This document shows positions 1 to 12,700 of a DNA stretch of 64,000 nucleotides, piece after piece; the stretch's first letter is position 1; each line of letters begins with the position of its first letter. The stretch is from Eleginops maclovinus (lineage: Eukaryota > Chordata > Actinopteri > Perciformes > Eleginopidae). A program made the position numbers and the translations under genes. The notes under the pieces were generated by a model. It saw only the letters and a program-made list of their open reading frames with translations. It was not told the DNA's origin and made no database searches. Where the stretch lies: assembly GCF_036324505.1 (NCBI RefSeq), contig NC_086349.1, positions 27,485,759-27,549,758 of the forward strand, read 5' to 3'.

Positions 1-1252
1 TTCATCGCTTGCTGTTTGAAATGTCAGAAATAGGATGCAACACAAAAGTCCTTGGTCAGACGTGTAACATCAGAGAAACATGCCCTCTACGTTAGTGAGA
101 AGCGTGTCTCAAAGTCTGTCTTGCAATGTCAGAGATATTCACTCTGAAACAGGAGAGAGGCGTTAACACCGGAGCTGAAGTCTGCATTTTCAAATCCACG
201 ATGAATCGATCCATTGATTTGTCGTTGTTGCAGCTCTGGTATTGGTTAAGCCCGAACGGAGCGTGTACCTGGTGAAGCAATGAGAGGTCCAACCATAGCA
301 ATAGAGAGGGTGTGTGTTACCGTGTGCAGCACAAACATTGCGCTGCCATCCGTTCAGGCCGGTTCAGCAAATCGGAGCGTAAATGCCAATGGAAGATTTA
401 AAAGAAATGAAACTGCGGGTTTAAGATGTTCTCCTGATGATGATGTTTGGGAACAAATGAAGGCCTGTTTGCCAAAATGCATCGAGAGGTGGGCGAGAGG
501 AGACCCTCTCTCTATTAAAGCAACAAAGCATTTATGCATTAGCCGTTAACAGTCTGACCATCGAATCTGAGCCATGTGACTGAAGTGAATGTAGGGTCAG
601 TTCAGTTCCCCCGCTTCACTCTGTCGGTCTCCGTGTGTGCGCGTAGATAAGACGATACAGGTAGCAACCAACTCTCTACATATTTATACGCAGTCTTCCT
701 GCATTGATTTCCTTTCTGTTTGAATAGGCCTGCTGTTGTGTAGTATCGTGTGTGTGTGTAGCGTACAAGGTAGACACGTTCATCCATTCCATTGAGATTG
801 CCTTACAGTAAAGAGGGACAAACGGTAGATCTGATCACACACTCGTCGTTTAATAGCCTATATTTGACAAAAATGCACCTAAGCTACACCCATTTAGTGC
901 CATAGAAACCTTTATTTGCCTTTAGACATCAATCATACTCACATGGTCAGTAAATATTCAGAAGTAGGCAGGAGTATCTGTGTTTGGAGCTGCATGTTTT
1001 TCCACCAGTTATTATTCTATCAGAACTATATCAATATTTGCATGGGATATTAGAATGCAAGTATTCTGTTAACCTGGTAGAAGTCGGTTGTATAATTGGA
1101 CTTTTTTTAATCCCCTTTGGTATCGTGTGTGTGTGTGTGTGTGTGTGAGAGTAATAAGATCATGTATGAGGAAAACCAATTGTTGATGTCCATAAAAAAG
1201 CATGGTATAGAATTGATTTGCCTCAAACAGATGTCACCGCGCTATGGGAGAG

Positions 1253-1750
1253 GATTAGGGCCACATGAGAGAAGCATTTTGGGTTGGGACAAAGTCTGAA
1301 AAAAGTTGAGTTCTGAGATTAAATTCAGAAACCTGAGAAACACTCGAGATTCTGGGGAAATTAAAATTCCAAAATTCTTAATAAGAATTCTGGAAAAGAA
1401 AAAAATCAAAACCCCAAAATTTCAGAGAAAGTCAAATTCTGGGAAAAGTCAAATAAAGAATCTCCAGATTCTGAGATTTAAAGGTACAGCTTCTTTTGAT
1501 TTTGCTCGCATCCAAAATCAATGCCTCAAGTGGCAATAATCCTCGTCTGATGCTTACTTGAATTAAAACGGCAAATTTCAATTCAACTTTCTGATCCACT
1601 GTTGAGCCTTTTGCCTTAAAAAGCTGAAAAAAATGACCTGGCAGTAAACGTGCGTCACCTGTAGAGATCTGCTATTCGTCGGATTGTTAAATAAAACTAA
1701 TGTTGGACATCTCCGGGTGTCAAGCACACGGATGTGAGGAGGAAGCTGAC
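1253..1750. repeat. Dispersed repeat copy A (pair with 6330-6935)
   Basis: A degenerate A-rich segment made of short motifs like AAATTCTGAGAAAAGTC leads into a better conserved core at about 1569-1745. The same arrangement recurs in direct orientation at 6330-6935, with the core at about 6774-6932. The cores share long identical stretches, for example around 1640-1675 and 6845-6880. No long reading frame or terminal inverted repeat was recognised, so a non-autonomous element or an old duplication is likely. The opening motif GATTAGGGCCACATG also occurs at about 18201. Confidence 0.6.
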
Positions 1751-3032
1751 GGTTGCCGGTGCTGCAGAGATTGTTAAGGATTTCGCCATATTCGCCACTG
1801 AATGAATGAATTTCACTCGTAAACAATCAAAGCTGGCTCCTCCGTCATCCAGAGCCGGGACACCGGGGGTAAAGTGGTGTACCTCCGATGAGAAAAGAAA
1901 CTGTTGCTTATTGTACAGCTATGCTAACAGAGTTAAATCTCGTGGTCCAGTGTGTAAATCATGCTTAAACCAGCCTGAAATCAGAGAGCTGTTAGATTAG
2001 ATGTTTCCTACCCTCTTTGGGGGGGGGGGGCGCCGCGCCTCCTTCTATCGGACCTGCAGTTTTACCTCATCAGTGATGTTGTTGCTGACGTTTCTCCTCT
2101 GTGATTTCTCTCGTCTAGTTTCTCTCTTATAGTGCGAGTGGCTTCTCAGTATATGCATGTCGGATATTTAAAACGTGCTCAAACTACAAACCCTTTCTTA
2201 TTTTCAGATCATGTTTCTCTTCATTGCAGCCCACAGAGGTAACACAGGGTGAAGGTAGCTATAAAACTTTACCTCTGGGAGTCAAAAAGACACTGAATCT
2301 GACTGTATGGCTCACGCTAGTTTGACCGCCTTCCCCTCCCGTTGACCCCACCAGTAGTGTGTGACACGGAGCTCAGCGGGGGCATGGTGCCTTTTATTTG
2401 TTACTACCGAAAGGTACGGTCTTCCATTCGTATTTCCCAGAAGCCTTATAATGGGAAAAGGAAATGACACTGACTACAGCCCCCCCCGATCTGAAGACAA
2501 AACTCAGAATAAATTGCACATGCGATGCGATTTCTCTGCTTTTGATTAGGGTACAGCAACACATTTCAAAGGATGGGGGTTAAAAAAAAAAGCACAAATC
2601 CAAAGAAGGCACCAAATTTAGGAACGGAGAAACATGAGTTTGATTGTTATAAATAAAACACAAGAACTGTAGAGAGACCGGCGTCAGAGCTCCTTCTGAT
2701 TCTTCCTCTTCATCCATTCAAGATCAAGTGTAGGCAAAGTGTGTGTGTGTGTGTGTGTGTGTGTGTCCGTGCTGCAGAGTGTAGACACGCGTTTCCTGTT
2801 AGCCTGGCGCTCGTAGCTGTGTGCAGTGGTAATAACGGTGTGATCATACTAATAATAGAAGTGACGTAACATTCGTTGTCATTTAACGGCATGAATCTCA
2901 AGCTGACCTCGTTTTTTGAAAATAGACAAAAGATAAAAAGTGCAATAACCTTTTGTTTATCGTTGCTCCCTTTGGTTGAGAAATACTCATATTTAATATT
3001 CAGTTTAACACCAAAAGTCCCTGTCTGTAGAA

Positions 3033-3069
<37 letters not shown>

Positions 3070-6000
3070 TACGCGCAGAGAGGCGGCATTTGATCGTGTG
3101 TGTGTTTGATATTTCATCTGAAAACTGTGATTATAATATCTGACTTTTAAAAAGCTGCCTGCTCAGAGAAGGACTGCACAAGTTGACTGATAGATTTGAG
3201 TAGGTGCAGCTTTTGGGACTTTGATGGTATAGTAGTTCTGCTTCTAGCCGGTTCATTTGCATGTGTAGACGTGGATATGCATCCTCCTCCTCCTCCTCCT
3301 CCTCCTCCTCGAATGAAATGTTTTCTCAAAAATATTTAGACCTGCTGTCAGTGACGTGTGCGGATACAAGGAAATATGAAATGCCTTATATTTGTTTTCA
3401 GTGTCGAGCATTAAGGGTTCTTCCCGTGTCCCTCCCTCTTCAGCGTGTAGCCTAAAGCGTGTGCAGATAAGACGCTCTTGAGATTTCTATCTACTGTATA
3501 GCCTGTGTGTGTTCTCATGTGTTTCCTGGAGGTCCTGTGATTGTGGTTTTAGAGAAAAACATTCCCCTTTTTGAAAGTGCCGTTTGTTTTCACCAGCAGA
3601 GGAGGGGAAAGTGTATTTCCACAAAGGAAAACAAACACTTTCCGGTGTTTACTGTCGAACTGAATGACACAAAGTATTTGTGCAGGTGAAATAAGGCAGC
3701 AATCTTCTGATGCAGCACCTTATAGACTTCTTCTTCTGTGGAAATGGTCCCACGCATTACTGTAAAGCAGAGCCATATCAGACAATTTGCCCCTTAGGAG
3801 CCCCTTTGAATGTGCTATTAGGAATAGCCTACTGTAGGAAAGGATGTAGTTCTGCATGTTCTGTGACTTTTGTTTGTAGCGGGTCGTCCCTTTTCATGTG
3901 TTTATGTTTAGTCCGCTTCACTGTAGACGGCGCCACCTCATTGCAACTCACGAGCTATTAAACAATCCTCCCGACTGGACGTAGAGCAGCCTTAACTCAG
4001 CGAGCTAACCGTATGATAAAGGGTTGCCTGTTTTTACGTTGAGTGGCTTATCTGGGGGATTAAGAGGGGGCTGAATCAGGGCGTGTGATGAGTTACAATC
4101 AAAACGTTTCACAGTGCACCTTCACAAAAAAAAAAAAGGATTTCAAAATAAGAGTTGGCTCGTCCGACCTACATTCCAAAGTCGACTTTAATTTCTCCGC
4201 CGATCAAGGAAATCTTTTTTTGTGCTTTTGCTGGTGAAAGAAGTGCGTCAATGACAGGGTTCCCTACTTTAACGCTGATTACCTCATTTACAAATCTGCA
4301 AATATCCTGCTCTACTGTGTGTGATAAAGGAGTCGATGCCATCACCAGCACCTGTGATGCCGACAGGACCAATGAAGTTAGAACAGCAGTGTAGAGTCGA
4401 CGCCCGGGCGGGACAAGTAGGGTTAAGACGTTTTAAATTATTTTGTGAGGCCGCTAAGATTTCTCCAGTTTGTAAAAATATCCACCGCTGCTGCACCAGT
4501 CTGCACCCAGAGCTGTAGGGGGGGTGCTATTTGAGATTTGTGGTCAGATATATGACGGCGCATTAAGGTCTTTGTTGGTAAGAATAATAATTATAGAACC
4601 GGAGAAAAAAAGGGTTGATGTGACGAGAAATAAGTTTGGTTAAAAACGTGTAAATAATCAGTACTTCTTGGCAGGAAAAGTTTCTGATAAATTTGGTAGA
4701 TTTAAAGAAAGACACCTGCTCAGATCAGAGTAATTAAAACAAAAAGTTCTGCAAATAAAACCATAAACTCACAAGACGTTCTCTGGGATTGAAAACTGCA
4801 TTTTAAGATAAGTCTTAAATTTAAGAGCAAGAATCCGATGAATTCAGATAATAATTCCTCCTGAGACCTGGAAAAATAAAGGTTAGAAATCAGAGAAAAT
4901 AAGTCAAATTCTGGTGAAAGAAAACCAAAGTTCAGAGGAAAACTCCAATTCTGGGGAAATCTACATTCTGAGTTTTACTTCATTTAGATTTTGTATTGTC
5001 ATGTTCTGACTTCAATCTTACAGCATCCCCCGTCTCCCCCGTCTCCCTAATGTTAAGTGTTATTATTACCTACAGAGCCACCTATATGCCGTCGTACAGA
5101 TCACGATCTCCTTGCGACGGGCTGCCGCGGCGGCTGCAGGCGTTCCTCCACGTTAGCATCACTTGCTGTTTTTCAGTAGCATTTCTCCTACCTCCATGTT
5201 TTTGCAGCCTTGAGTATTGTTTGTCTCTCCACCTATAATAAAAGATACTCACAGTACGGGATTACAGATTTATCATAAGCAATGGTAGTTTAAAACATAA
5301 CGTGTGCTTGGTTGTGCTGTATGTGTATATGTCTTATTTGACGTTGATTAAAAAAACAAACTATTTATGAGAAGCATTTATACGACAAAATACCACTGGA
5401 ATGTGAAGCCAGACAATGTTATGATGCAGATTATGATGATAGTCTATCCCCTTTAACATTCAGAGGACTTTTATTTCACCATGCATTGGCTTTTATTTTT
5501 GTTTCCTCGTACTGCCCCGTGTAGTTTGCATTACTCCGACGTTTACAGCTTCGCCGTCGCTCCGTTGTTCCCCCGCAGCTGTAAAAGAAAAGTGAAAAAT
5601 GGTGGATTTGTATTTCTGTACGATGCCTTTCAACACATTTGTCCACTCAAAACCAAATTCTACAGGCGTCCGTCTCACTGCCCCACTTGACCTTCAGTTG
5701 AACAGTGAGGGGTGGGGAAGGGGGGGCAGGAGGTGAAAGGTTTGAGGTTTTCTGACCCCCCATTAAACCCCCTTAATCCAGAACAGGACCCCCACCCTCT
5801 ACCTGAAACCTCAAGCCATTCATTTGTTTATTTAATTTTTTGTTTCTTTTTTCTCGACAATGCAATCCTGAAAGCACTTTGCCTTGTGATTCCTTCGTGT
5901 GAACATGTGAATGATGATTTGTTACAACAATGTTAAATATGTAAAAGATCATTCACTGTTTTGGAAAAACCTGCATCTGTCTTTCTGACGTTAAAAGGAA

Positions 6001-6111
6001 AGGAAAAAAAACAATTTAGTGACATTAAGAACCTGAATCTATTTTATAAAATGTTTGCTGCAGCCAATTGGTCTTGTCATTCAGTATTGTGGCTTAGGGT
6101 TGTTTGTGTTC

Positions 6112-6117
6112 AATAAA
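6112..6117 (+). terminator. Poly(A) signal of an upstream transcript
   Basis: AATAAA in the context CAATAAAGTGC, followed within 30 nt by TTCTGTGC, which fits the GU-rich downstream element. It ends the stretch I interpret as the 3' UTR of the previous gene. Confidence 0.5.
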
Positions 6118-6135
6118 GTGCTATTGCTAAATACT

Positions 6136-7670
6136 TCTGTGCACTCTTTATTTCCTTATTTACACATGAACTGATTCTGTTGATCATTAGAGAGGCGCTT
6201 CCTTAATTATTATAGAAGCAGTGATTCTTTATACTGAAAGCTGTGTGTTTTACTACACTGCCTGAAAAAGGGACAACAGATGGAAATAATGTAAATAATA
6301 ATTCATAGTTTGCTAGAGCTGAATGTAATCCTCCTCAGACCTAGAAAAACAAAGGTCATCATTTTTTGGATTAAAGTCAGGATTCTAGGAAAAGTCAATT
6401 CTGAGGATTCAAAATGAAGGTAAATGTCAAATTCTGAAGAAAAATCAAATTTGGTTCAAAGTCAACATCTTGAAAAAAAAGTAATTTGTGGGAAAACATT
6501 TAAAAAAGGTGAAATGTCAAATTCTGAAAAAAAATCTAATTTGGGTAAAACATTTCAAAAGTGTGAAAAGTCACAATTCTACGAAAAATTTAAAAATTCT
6601 GCGAAAAAAATCAAATTTGGCTAAAAGTCCAAATTCTGAGAAAATTCAACATTGTGAGGAACAGCTCATCATAATCACAATTCTGAGTTTTCTCTCAAAA
6701 GTTCTGAGATTAAAGTTTTTGGGCCAGAATCCTCGTCCATACGATTCTTTCTTCAGAACTACAGAAAAGTCAAACGGCAAATTTCGATGAATCTCTGATC
6801 CATTGTTGAGCCTTTTGTCTTAAAAATCTGGAGAAAAATACCTGGCAGTAAACGTGCGTCACCTGTAGAGATCTGCTACTCGTTGGATTGTTAAATAGAA
6901 ATAACGTTGCACACAGATGTTAGGAGGGAGCCATATTAGCAGCACCTTGAATTCATTCTGATATTTATTCTTTCAGGTTACTGGGGTGTAACAAAGCACT
7001 TCAATCCCCATCAAAATGTATGTATTTATTATTTATAACATACTTCAATGCACAATTTAAATATGTATATATATATTTGAAATCTTTTCTAGCCCACTGC
7101 TTGTTATAGGGGATCACCCTACAGAGAGATGGGTTAAAGGACTCACCCTGCACTTCCACGATCATAATATAGATCATAAAGGTGCATTATATTATGAGGT
7201 AACATAAATGTAAATATTGCAGAAACCACATCCAATATATGCTGCTAGTTTTAAAATGACCAGTGCCTGGAGGATTGGATTTGAATATAAACAGAATCAG
7301 ATGCATGATGATGACGCTGGGGTCCCTGCAGTACAGACTGGTGGTGACTCATGTTTTCAATGTGCTGCTGCTTCTGTTCAGCCATAATATTCTTCGTGCA
7401 TGCAGTGCCCCTTCTTTCTGTTTATCTGCTGCAACATGCACAGAATTGTAAGAGTGCATGGCTGAAAAAGAGGCATGTGCTGGAAATGAATACATAAATA
7501 AGATTGGTGTTCTTTTTCTTTCTTAAATAAAAAAACATATACATACTGACTTTCCGCTGTCATGTATTAACACATTTACAAATACACATTTTCTAATAAA
7601 TATTTGAGTCCTTTTTTGGATTAAAACAAATACAGTTATTTATTTCGTTTTTACGGTCCAATCAAAAATG
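6136..7670. other. Intergenic spacer with dispersed repeat copy B
   Basis: About 6330-6935 is the second copy of the dispersed repeat described at 1253-1750. The rest (6936-7670) is AT-rich, unique-looking sequence with no recognisable gene. Confidence 0.45.
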
Positions 7671-7674
7671 CCCC

Positions 7675-7850
7675 TACTCTTTTACGTCATGACGTCTACC
7701 CCCGCACGCCCCCGTCCCAGCGTCACGACACAGCGGTGTAGGATGTAGCTCAGGACGTGGCTAACCAGCTACTAGTTACAGTAGGACGTCAGGAAAATCA
7801 AAAACATCGGGATTAGGATCTGTTTCACTACATGTTCAAGTAGGTATACC
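7675..7850 (+). promoter_or_regulatory. rnf41: Candidate rnf41 promoter and first non-coding exon
   Basis: A locally GC- and CpG-richer island in AT-rich surroundings. Two overlapping CRE-like motifs (TTACGTCATGACGTC) lie at 7682-7696 and a C-rich stretch follows. A possible donor (AG|GTATAC) lies near 7845, so part of this could be a 5' UTR exon spliced to 9593 or 9774. This is inferred from composition and position only; there is no TATA box. Confidence 0.35.
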
Positions 7851-7924
7851 ACTCCGTAATGAGGTTTTCCCCTAACGTGGCGGGTTGTGATGAGACATTT
7901 GTCGGTGTAGTTTCCTCAGACTGA

Positions 7925-8330
7925 GCTCTGTCTGGTTAGCTTGATGCTAACATCCAGAGGAAATAAACGGCTATCTTGTTAGCAAGTGTTAGCTCGATGC
8001 TAACATCCAGAGGAAACCAACGGGTATCTGTTAGCAACCGTTAGCTCGATGCTAACATCCAGAGGAAATGTAGTAAGCATACGTTAGCATGATGCTAACA
8101 TCTATAGGAAACCAACGGGTATCTGTTAGCAACCGTTAGCTTGATGCTAACATCCAGAGGAAATGTAGTAAGCATACGTTAGCACGATGCTAACATCTAT
8201 AGGAAACCAACGGGTATCTTGTTAGCAGGTGGTAGCTTGATGCTTACCTCCATAGGACACCAACGGCTACCTGTTAGCTTGCATTAGCTCGTTGCTAAAA
8301 TCCAGAGCAAATCTAGTTAGCAAGCGTGAA
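7925..8330. repeat. Minisatellite of roughly 50-55-bp units carrying GTTAGC/GCTAAC hairpins
   Basis: About eight imperfect units, each containing GTTAGC, a short spacer, GCTAAC and a CATCCAGAGGAAA-type tail. The first two blocks form a small inverted repeat in each unit. Two unit types alternate (ending AACCAACGGGTATC or AATGTAGTAAGCATAC), giving a higher-order period of about 110 bp. Confidence 0.8.
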
Positions 8331-8480
8331 TCAGAATCAGAAAGCCTTTATTATTTCCACAGCGGGGAATGTACAGTGTTACAGCAGAGGTGGCATAGCA
8401 GGTAAAGAAAGGCAAGCGATAATAAAAAGTAAAAGCAGACATTAGTAATCAAATACAAATGAAGTACACAACCATGGCTA
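8329..8480 (+). mobile_element. Retroelement 3'-tail fragment
   Basis: Begins AATCAGAATCAGAAAGCCTTTATT and continues through a CACAGCGGGGAATGTACAGTGTTACAGC-like stretch, the form seen at the 3' ends of many old teleost LINE/SINE copies (from memory of the family; not searched). No coding part remains. Confidence 0.5.
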
Positions 8481-9318
8481 AAATGTGTAGCAGCAATTTA
8501 AGTAAAACTAAGTGACATAAATAACATATGAAAGCATTAACACTTTAAAAATACGTTTTGTGACTATTGTGAAAATAGTATAGCACCACAATTGCAAACA
8601 AGTGCTTATTTTTTCAGAATGCAGGTTTATTGCACAAGATTTCAACAGCTTCATTGAATTCATTGCCAGCAGACTGATATCTGAAGTCATACAGCAGGGT
8701 GTTAAATCAAGATGACACCACTCTAGCTTATCATTAACAGAAAGGCAATGAAATACAGGGAAATGTCACAGAATCACACCAGAGACGTGGCTAACGTTAG
8801 CAGTGGTGGTTAGCATGTTTGCATGCAGAGCCGGATGGGAGAAACACGGACCTGTGTGTGTTTGTGTGTGTGTGTGTGAGAGAGAGAGAAACCAGGTCAG
8901 CTTTATACTAATACATATTCACACACACAGTCTGTCAGCAGCACCTGGACAGCAAGAGGTGGTTCACATGTTGTGGAGTTAGAGGATTAACCACCTACTG
9001 TCTGTGCGGTGTGTTAATGACATCTTTCATTCATTAGGTAATAACACTACATGTTCTTTTTAAATTGTATGTCCCTATCGGTTAAGCTTCTTATGGAGTC
9101 ATCCCGGTATAGTGTTTAGTCATAGTATGATGAAAAAGCTTGAACATGTCTGATTCAAAGTTGTGTTGTCTTGGCCATTTTAATATTCCTGCATTATGTG
9201 GGTTAATAAAGCAGAACTCACCTCTGAGCATCAGCCATGAACGGATTTCTGAACAATCCCACCAGATACAGCCGTGCCAAGGGGCTCAAAATGTCAGGGA
9301 TTGCTGGCCTCGCCCTGC

Positions 9319-9406
9319 AAAATGTCACTATAACACATGTACCAACCAGAAACAGACTCAAAATGTCACTATAACACATGTACCAACCAGAAAGAGACTC
9401 AAAATG
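9319..9406. repeat. 41-bp direct tandem duplication
   Basis: Two consecutive 41-bp units (9319-9359 and 9360-9400) differ at one base, and a third partial copy follows. The surrounding motif AAAGAGACTCAAAATG recurs at about 9478-9492. Confidence 0.85.
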
Positions 9407-9592
9407 AACACAGCTAGAAATACACAGACCCAAAAGACATCAAATAACATCAGATGTTACTTCAGAGAGATGGACCAAAGAGACTCAAAATGTACATTAT
9501 TATTATTACTTATAATCTTTCCTTGCCATCATCTATCCCATAGTGTTTTTTTTAAAACTAAATAATCAATGTGGATATCTTCTCTGTTGCAG

Positions 9593-9683
9593 GGGCGGGG
9601 GTGTCTCTTTTCCCGGACAGATGTTCTCTGCCTGATGTCGCCGTTTTGCCTCCAGAGCTGAATGGAAGCATTTCCGGCCTTTT
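9593..9683 (+). other. rnf41: Possible non-coding 5' UTR exon of rnf41
   Basis: The segment is bounded by a good acceptor (CTCTGTTGCAG, ending 9592) and a strong donor (GTGAGT at 9684), and is followed by a second acceptor (TGTGTTTCAG, ending 9773) just before the start-codon exon. It is GC-richer than its flanks. It would contain short upstream ATGs, one closing after four codons. Human RNF41 has several 5' UTR exons, so the arrangement is plausible but unproven. Confidence 0.4.
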
Positions 9684-9799
9684 GTGAGTGAGGTAGGCTC
9701 AGCGTGTTTATACTGTAGCGGTGTGTGTCTGCTGTCACATGATGAAGAGGTCTGAACATCACCTGTGTTTCAGGAGGCTGTGTGTCCCAGGTATGTACC

Positions 9800-12700
9800 A
9801 TGGGGTACGACATTACGAGGTTCCAAGGGGAGGTGGATGAAGACCTGCTGTGCCCCATCTGTAGTGGAGTGCTGGAAGAACCAGTGCAGGTGAGTCTGTC
9901 TGAAAGATACCCCCCCCCCCTCTTAAAGGGAGTAGAACCAGTTTTCAGAAACAGACAGGAGAACCAGCTGTGGGTGTATTCACACACACTTATACACTTC
10001 ACCGTGCTCCAGCTCCTTCTGTCTGAGAATAAAGACAGCAAACAGAGTCGCTGTTCCACCGCCGCCCCCTTCAGTTTCTGTGTTTGGGATATTTTTAGAT
10101 TTCAGTGTTTTTGAAGGCTTGGTTTGAATCCCACTAAACCATAAATAACTCAGAATCTCCAGTTTATCGAGGCGGTGATGAGCAATTAAAACAATCTCTT
10201 TTAATGCTAAATAGTTTCTTTAAATGACTCATTTTTAATATCTTTATATTGTTTATGTTCGCACCACACACAAAATCAAGTTCCTTGTATGTGTAAACGG
10301 ACCTGGATACAAACTGGATTCTGATTCTGAATGAAATGAATAAGGGGTATTTTTACTGCTTCAAACCTCTTTTTCTGAAATGAACTTATTCTTCTATTTA
10401 ATATTAAGCACAATTCCCCCTTTATTCCTTAATTTCCACTTAAACAGAAAATAGTTTGTGTTTGCTATTGTATGATTTGAGTCTCAGAGAATATGGACCT
10501 TTTTTTCTTGTATTTTAAAACAGAAAATAAATATGACTCTTTAATTTCCACAGAGTGTTACTTTTTATCTTTACGAATGTATATATTTACCTGGCTCCAT
10601 GGTCCATGTGTAGTTTCTACAAATTACATCCACTGCAGGAAGTACACACAAAAACCCCTCCACCGTATCTTTGTTTTTCTAATGCTTGTGTCTCTCCCCC
10701 CCCCCAGGCTCCTCACTGCGAGCATGCCTTCTGTAACGCCTGTATAACTCAGTGGTTCGCGCAGCAGCAGATATGTCCCGTGGACCGGACCGTGGTGACG
10801 CTGGCTCACCTCCGGCCCGTGCCGCGCATCATGCGTAACATGCTCTCCAAGCTGCAGATCAGCTGCGACAACGCCGGCTTCGGCTGCAGCGCCACGCTGC
10901 GCCTGGACCAGCTGCAGTCACACCTCAAAGACTGCGAACACAACCCCAAAAGACCCGTCAGCTGCGAGGAGGGCTGCGGGTGAGCACACGTTCACTGTCC
11001 TCAAACTGATGCTGCATGGTTAGGAGTTCATGTCAACCGGCTTTAAACGCTGAAGTTCCTCTAGCTTCACAACGCGGGACCCTCATCATTGGTTAGATTC
11101 AATCAAGCTGTAATGTCCTGACATTAGACAGATGCATCATCACTTATTAGACCGAGCCGGCCGTCTGCAGCCGTGTCCCACTGATGTGTTTCTGTATTTC
11201 AGATCGAACGGAGAAACATGTATTCATTTATAACTCCTGCACTTCGCATCGTGCTGGAAGCGCTTTGTTCCTGTGCAACAAAAAGAAGTCCCTTACCAAC
11301 AATCTGATTCAGGAATTACATAAACATCTAAGTGCCCGTATTAGTGCTGATTATTGAGGACCAAATAGCCCAAATATAGAAACTCCTCCCTACAGTAAAT
11401 GTATTTCACACTGCTCCCAGCACCCTGATGCAGTCTTTGGAGAGAACAGTCTGATAATGAATCCTCCGTCTGCTCCTCCTGCAGGCTTGAGATGCCCAAA
11501 GACGAGGTTCCTAACCACAACTGCATCAAACACTTACGGACGGTGGTCGGTCAGCAGCAGACCAAGATCTCCGATCTGGAGAAAACCGTGGCGGAGCACA
11601 AGCACCAGCTGGGGGAGCAGGTGAGGAAACATGGGGGGGGGGGGTACCAAGGAATACTTTGAGCTGCGTTGTGGAAAAGATGGTTTACTGATATCTCCAG
11701 AACAGTTCAGTTTCTTTGTTTGCCCTACAGCTGTAGCACTCTCTGAACACCATGCTTTTCCTCTGCAGAAGCGGGACATCCAGCTGCTGAAGGCGTACAT
11801 GAGAGCGATCCGCAGTGCCAACCCCAACCTGCAGAACCTGGAGGAGAGCATCGAGTACAACGAGATCCTCGAGTGAGTCTCCGAACTACGTCCTCTGTCC
11901 GGGTTTTAATCTCATATTAACTGCGGAGGAGCGTCAGGGTTACTCTGGGTTAAAAAAAAAGAACAGGCATCCGGAAAATATGTTCACCCTTAGGAAAAAC
12001 TCCACAGTTTAAGATACTTGAGTACTATTTCGGATCAACGTGGGTATTTCCTCAATCCTTCTGAAAGGAAGTGGTACATTTACGAGACTAACTTAGAAAA
12101 AAATTCTATTTTCTATTTATTTTAAATCTCAGAAATGAGTGACTTTTTTATCTCTCATTTATTAAGATGATACATTTGACTAACATTCTTTATTCACACC
12201 ATTTGAATCAAAAATGGTGTCTTACTTTTCGGCTCCTAATTATTTCAGCTTATTCTCTGGGAATATTCAAACATGAGTTTTTGCTCTTACTCAAAATCCA
12301 GGTCCAATCGGGGGAGAGGTGGGAGGGGGGGGAGTATAGAAAAGAGTATTGACTCTTTTTTGTGTTTTGAGTTTTTATTGTAACTTTGATTTCAGAAACA
12401 TTTAAATATCTTGTTGAACATTTTAAGATGGAAGAGGTTGTTCTTCTGAATAAGACCTTTTTTACTGTCTCACATTTTCCCTCAGAATATTCCTCTTTAA
12501 TTTCCACCTCGACAGAAAATAGTGTTTAACTTTTTATCTTTGCAAATATTCAAGTTTCTTTTCTTGCAAATGCATCCCTGACCCCCTTCTCTTCCTCCCC
12601 CTCCTCCCCTTCAGGTGGGTGAACTCCATGCAGCCGGCTAGGGTGACCCGTTGGGGGGGGATGATCTCCACACCGGACGCCGTGCTGCAGGCCGTCATCA

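Larger units (their letters stand above)
1..6135 (+). other. Gene-free stretch, probably 3' UTR of an upstream gene plus repeats
   Basis: No reading frame here resembles a known protein, and I found no chain of exons with matching splice phases. The right end looks like an mRNA 3' end: an AATAAA at 6112-6117 is followed after about 20 nt by a GT-rich stretch, and 5000-6110 is AT-rich and mostly unique. I infer a long 3' UTR of a + strand gene whose coding part lies left of the window. In human the neighbourhood of RNF41 includes ANKRD52, which has a long 3' UTR, but nothing here proves that identity. Inside the stretch are (TG)n tracts at about 1123-1148, 2740-2766 and 3034-3066, a (CTC)n tract at 3281-3310 and A-rich dispersed repeats at about 1250-1750 and 4600-4975. 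Confidence 0.4.

Noticed and set aside
9529..10059. 176-codon minus-strand frame
   Set aside because: Overlaps rnf41 exon 1 and its splice sites on the other strand; no recognisable domain.
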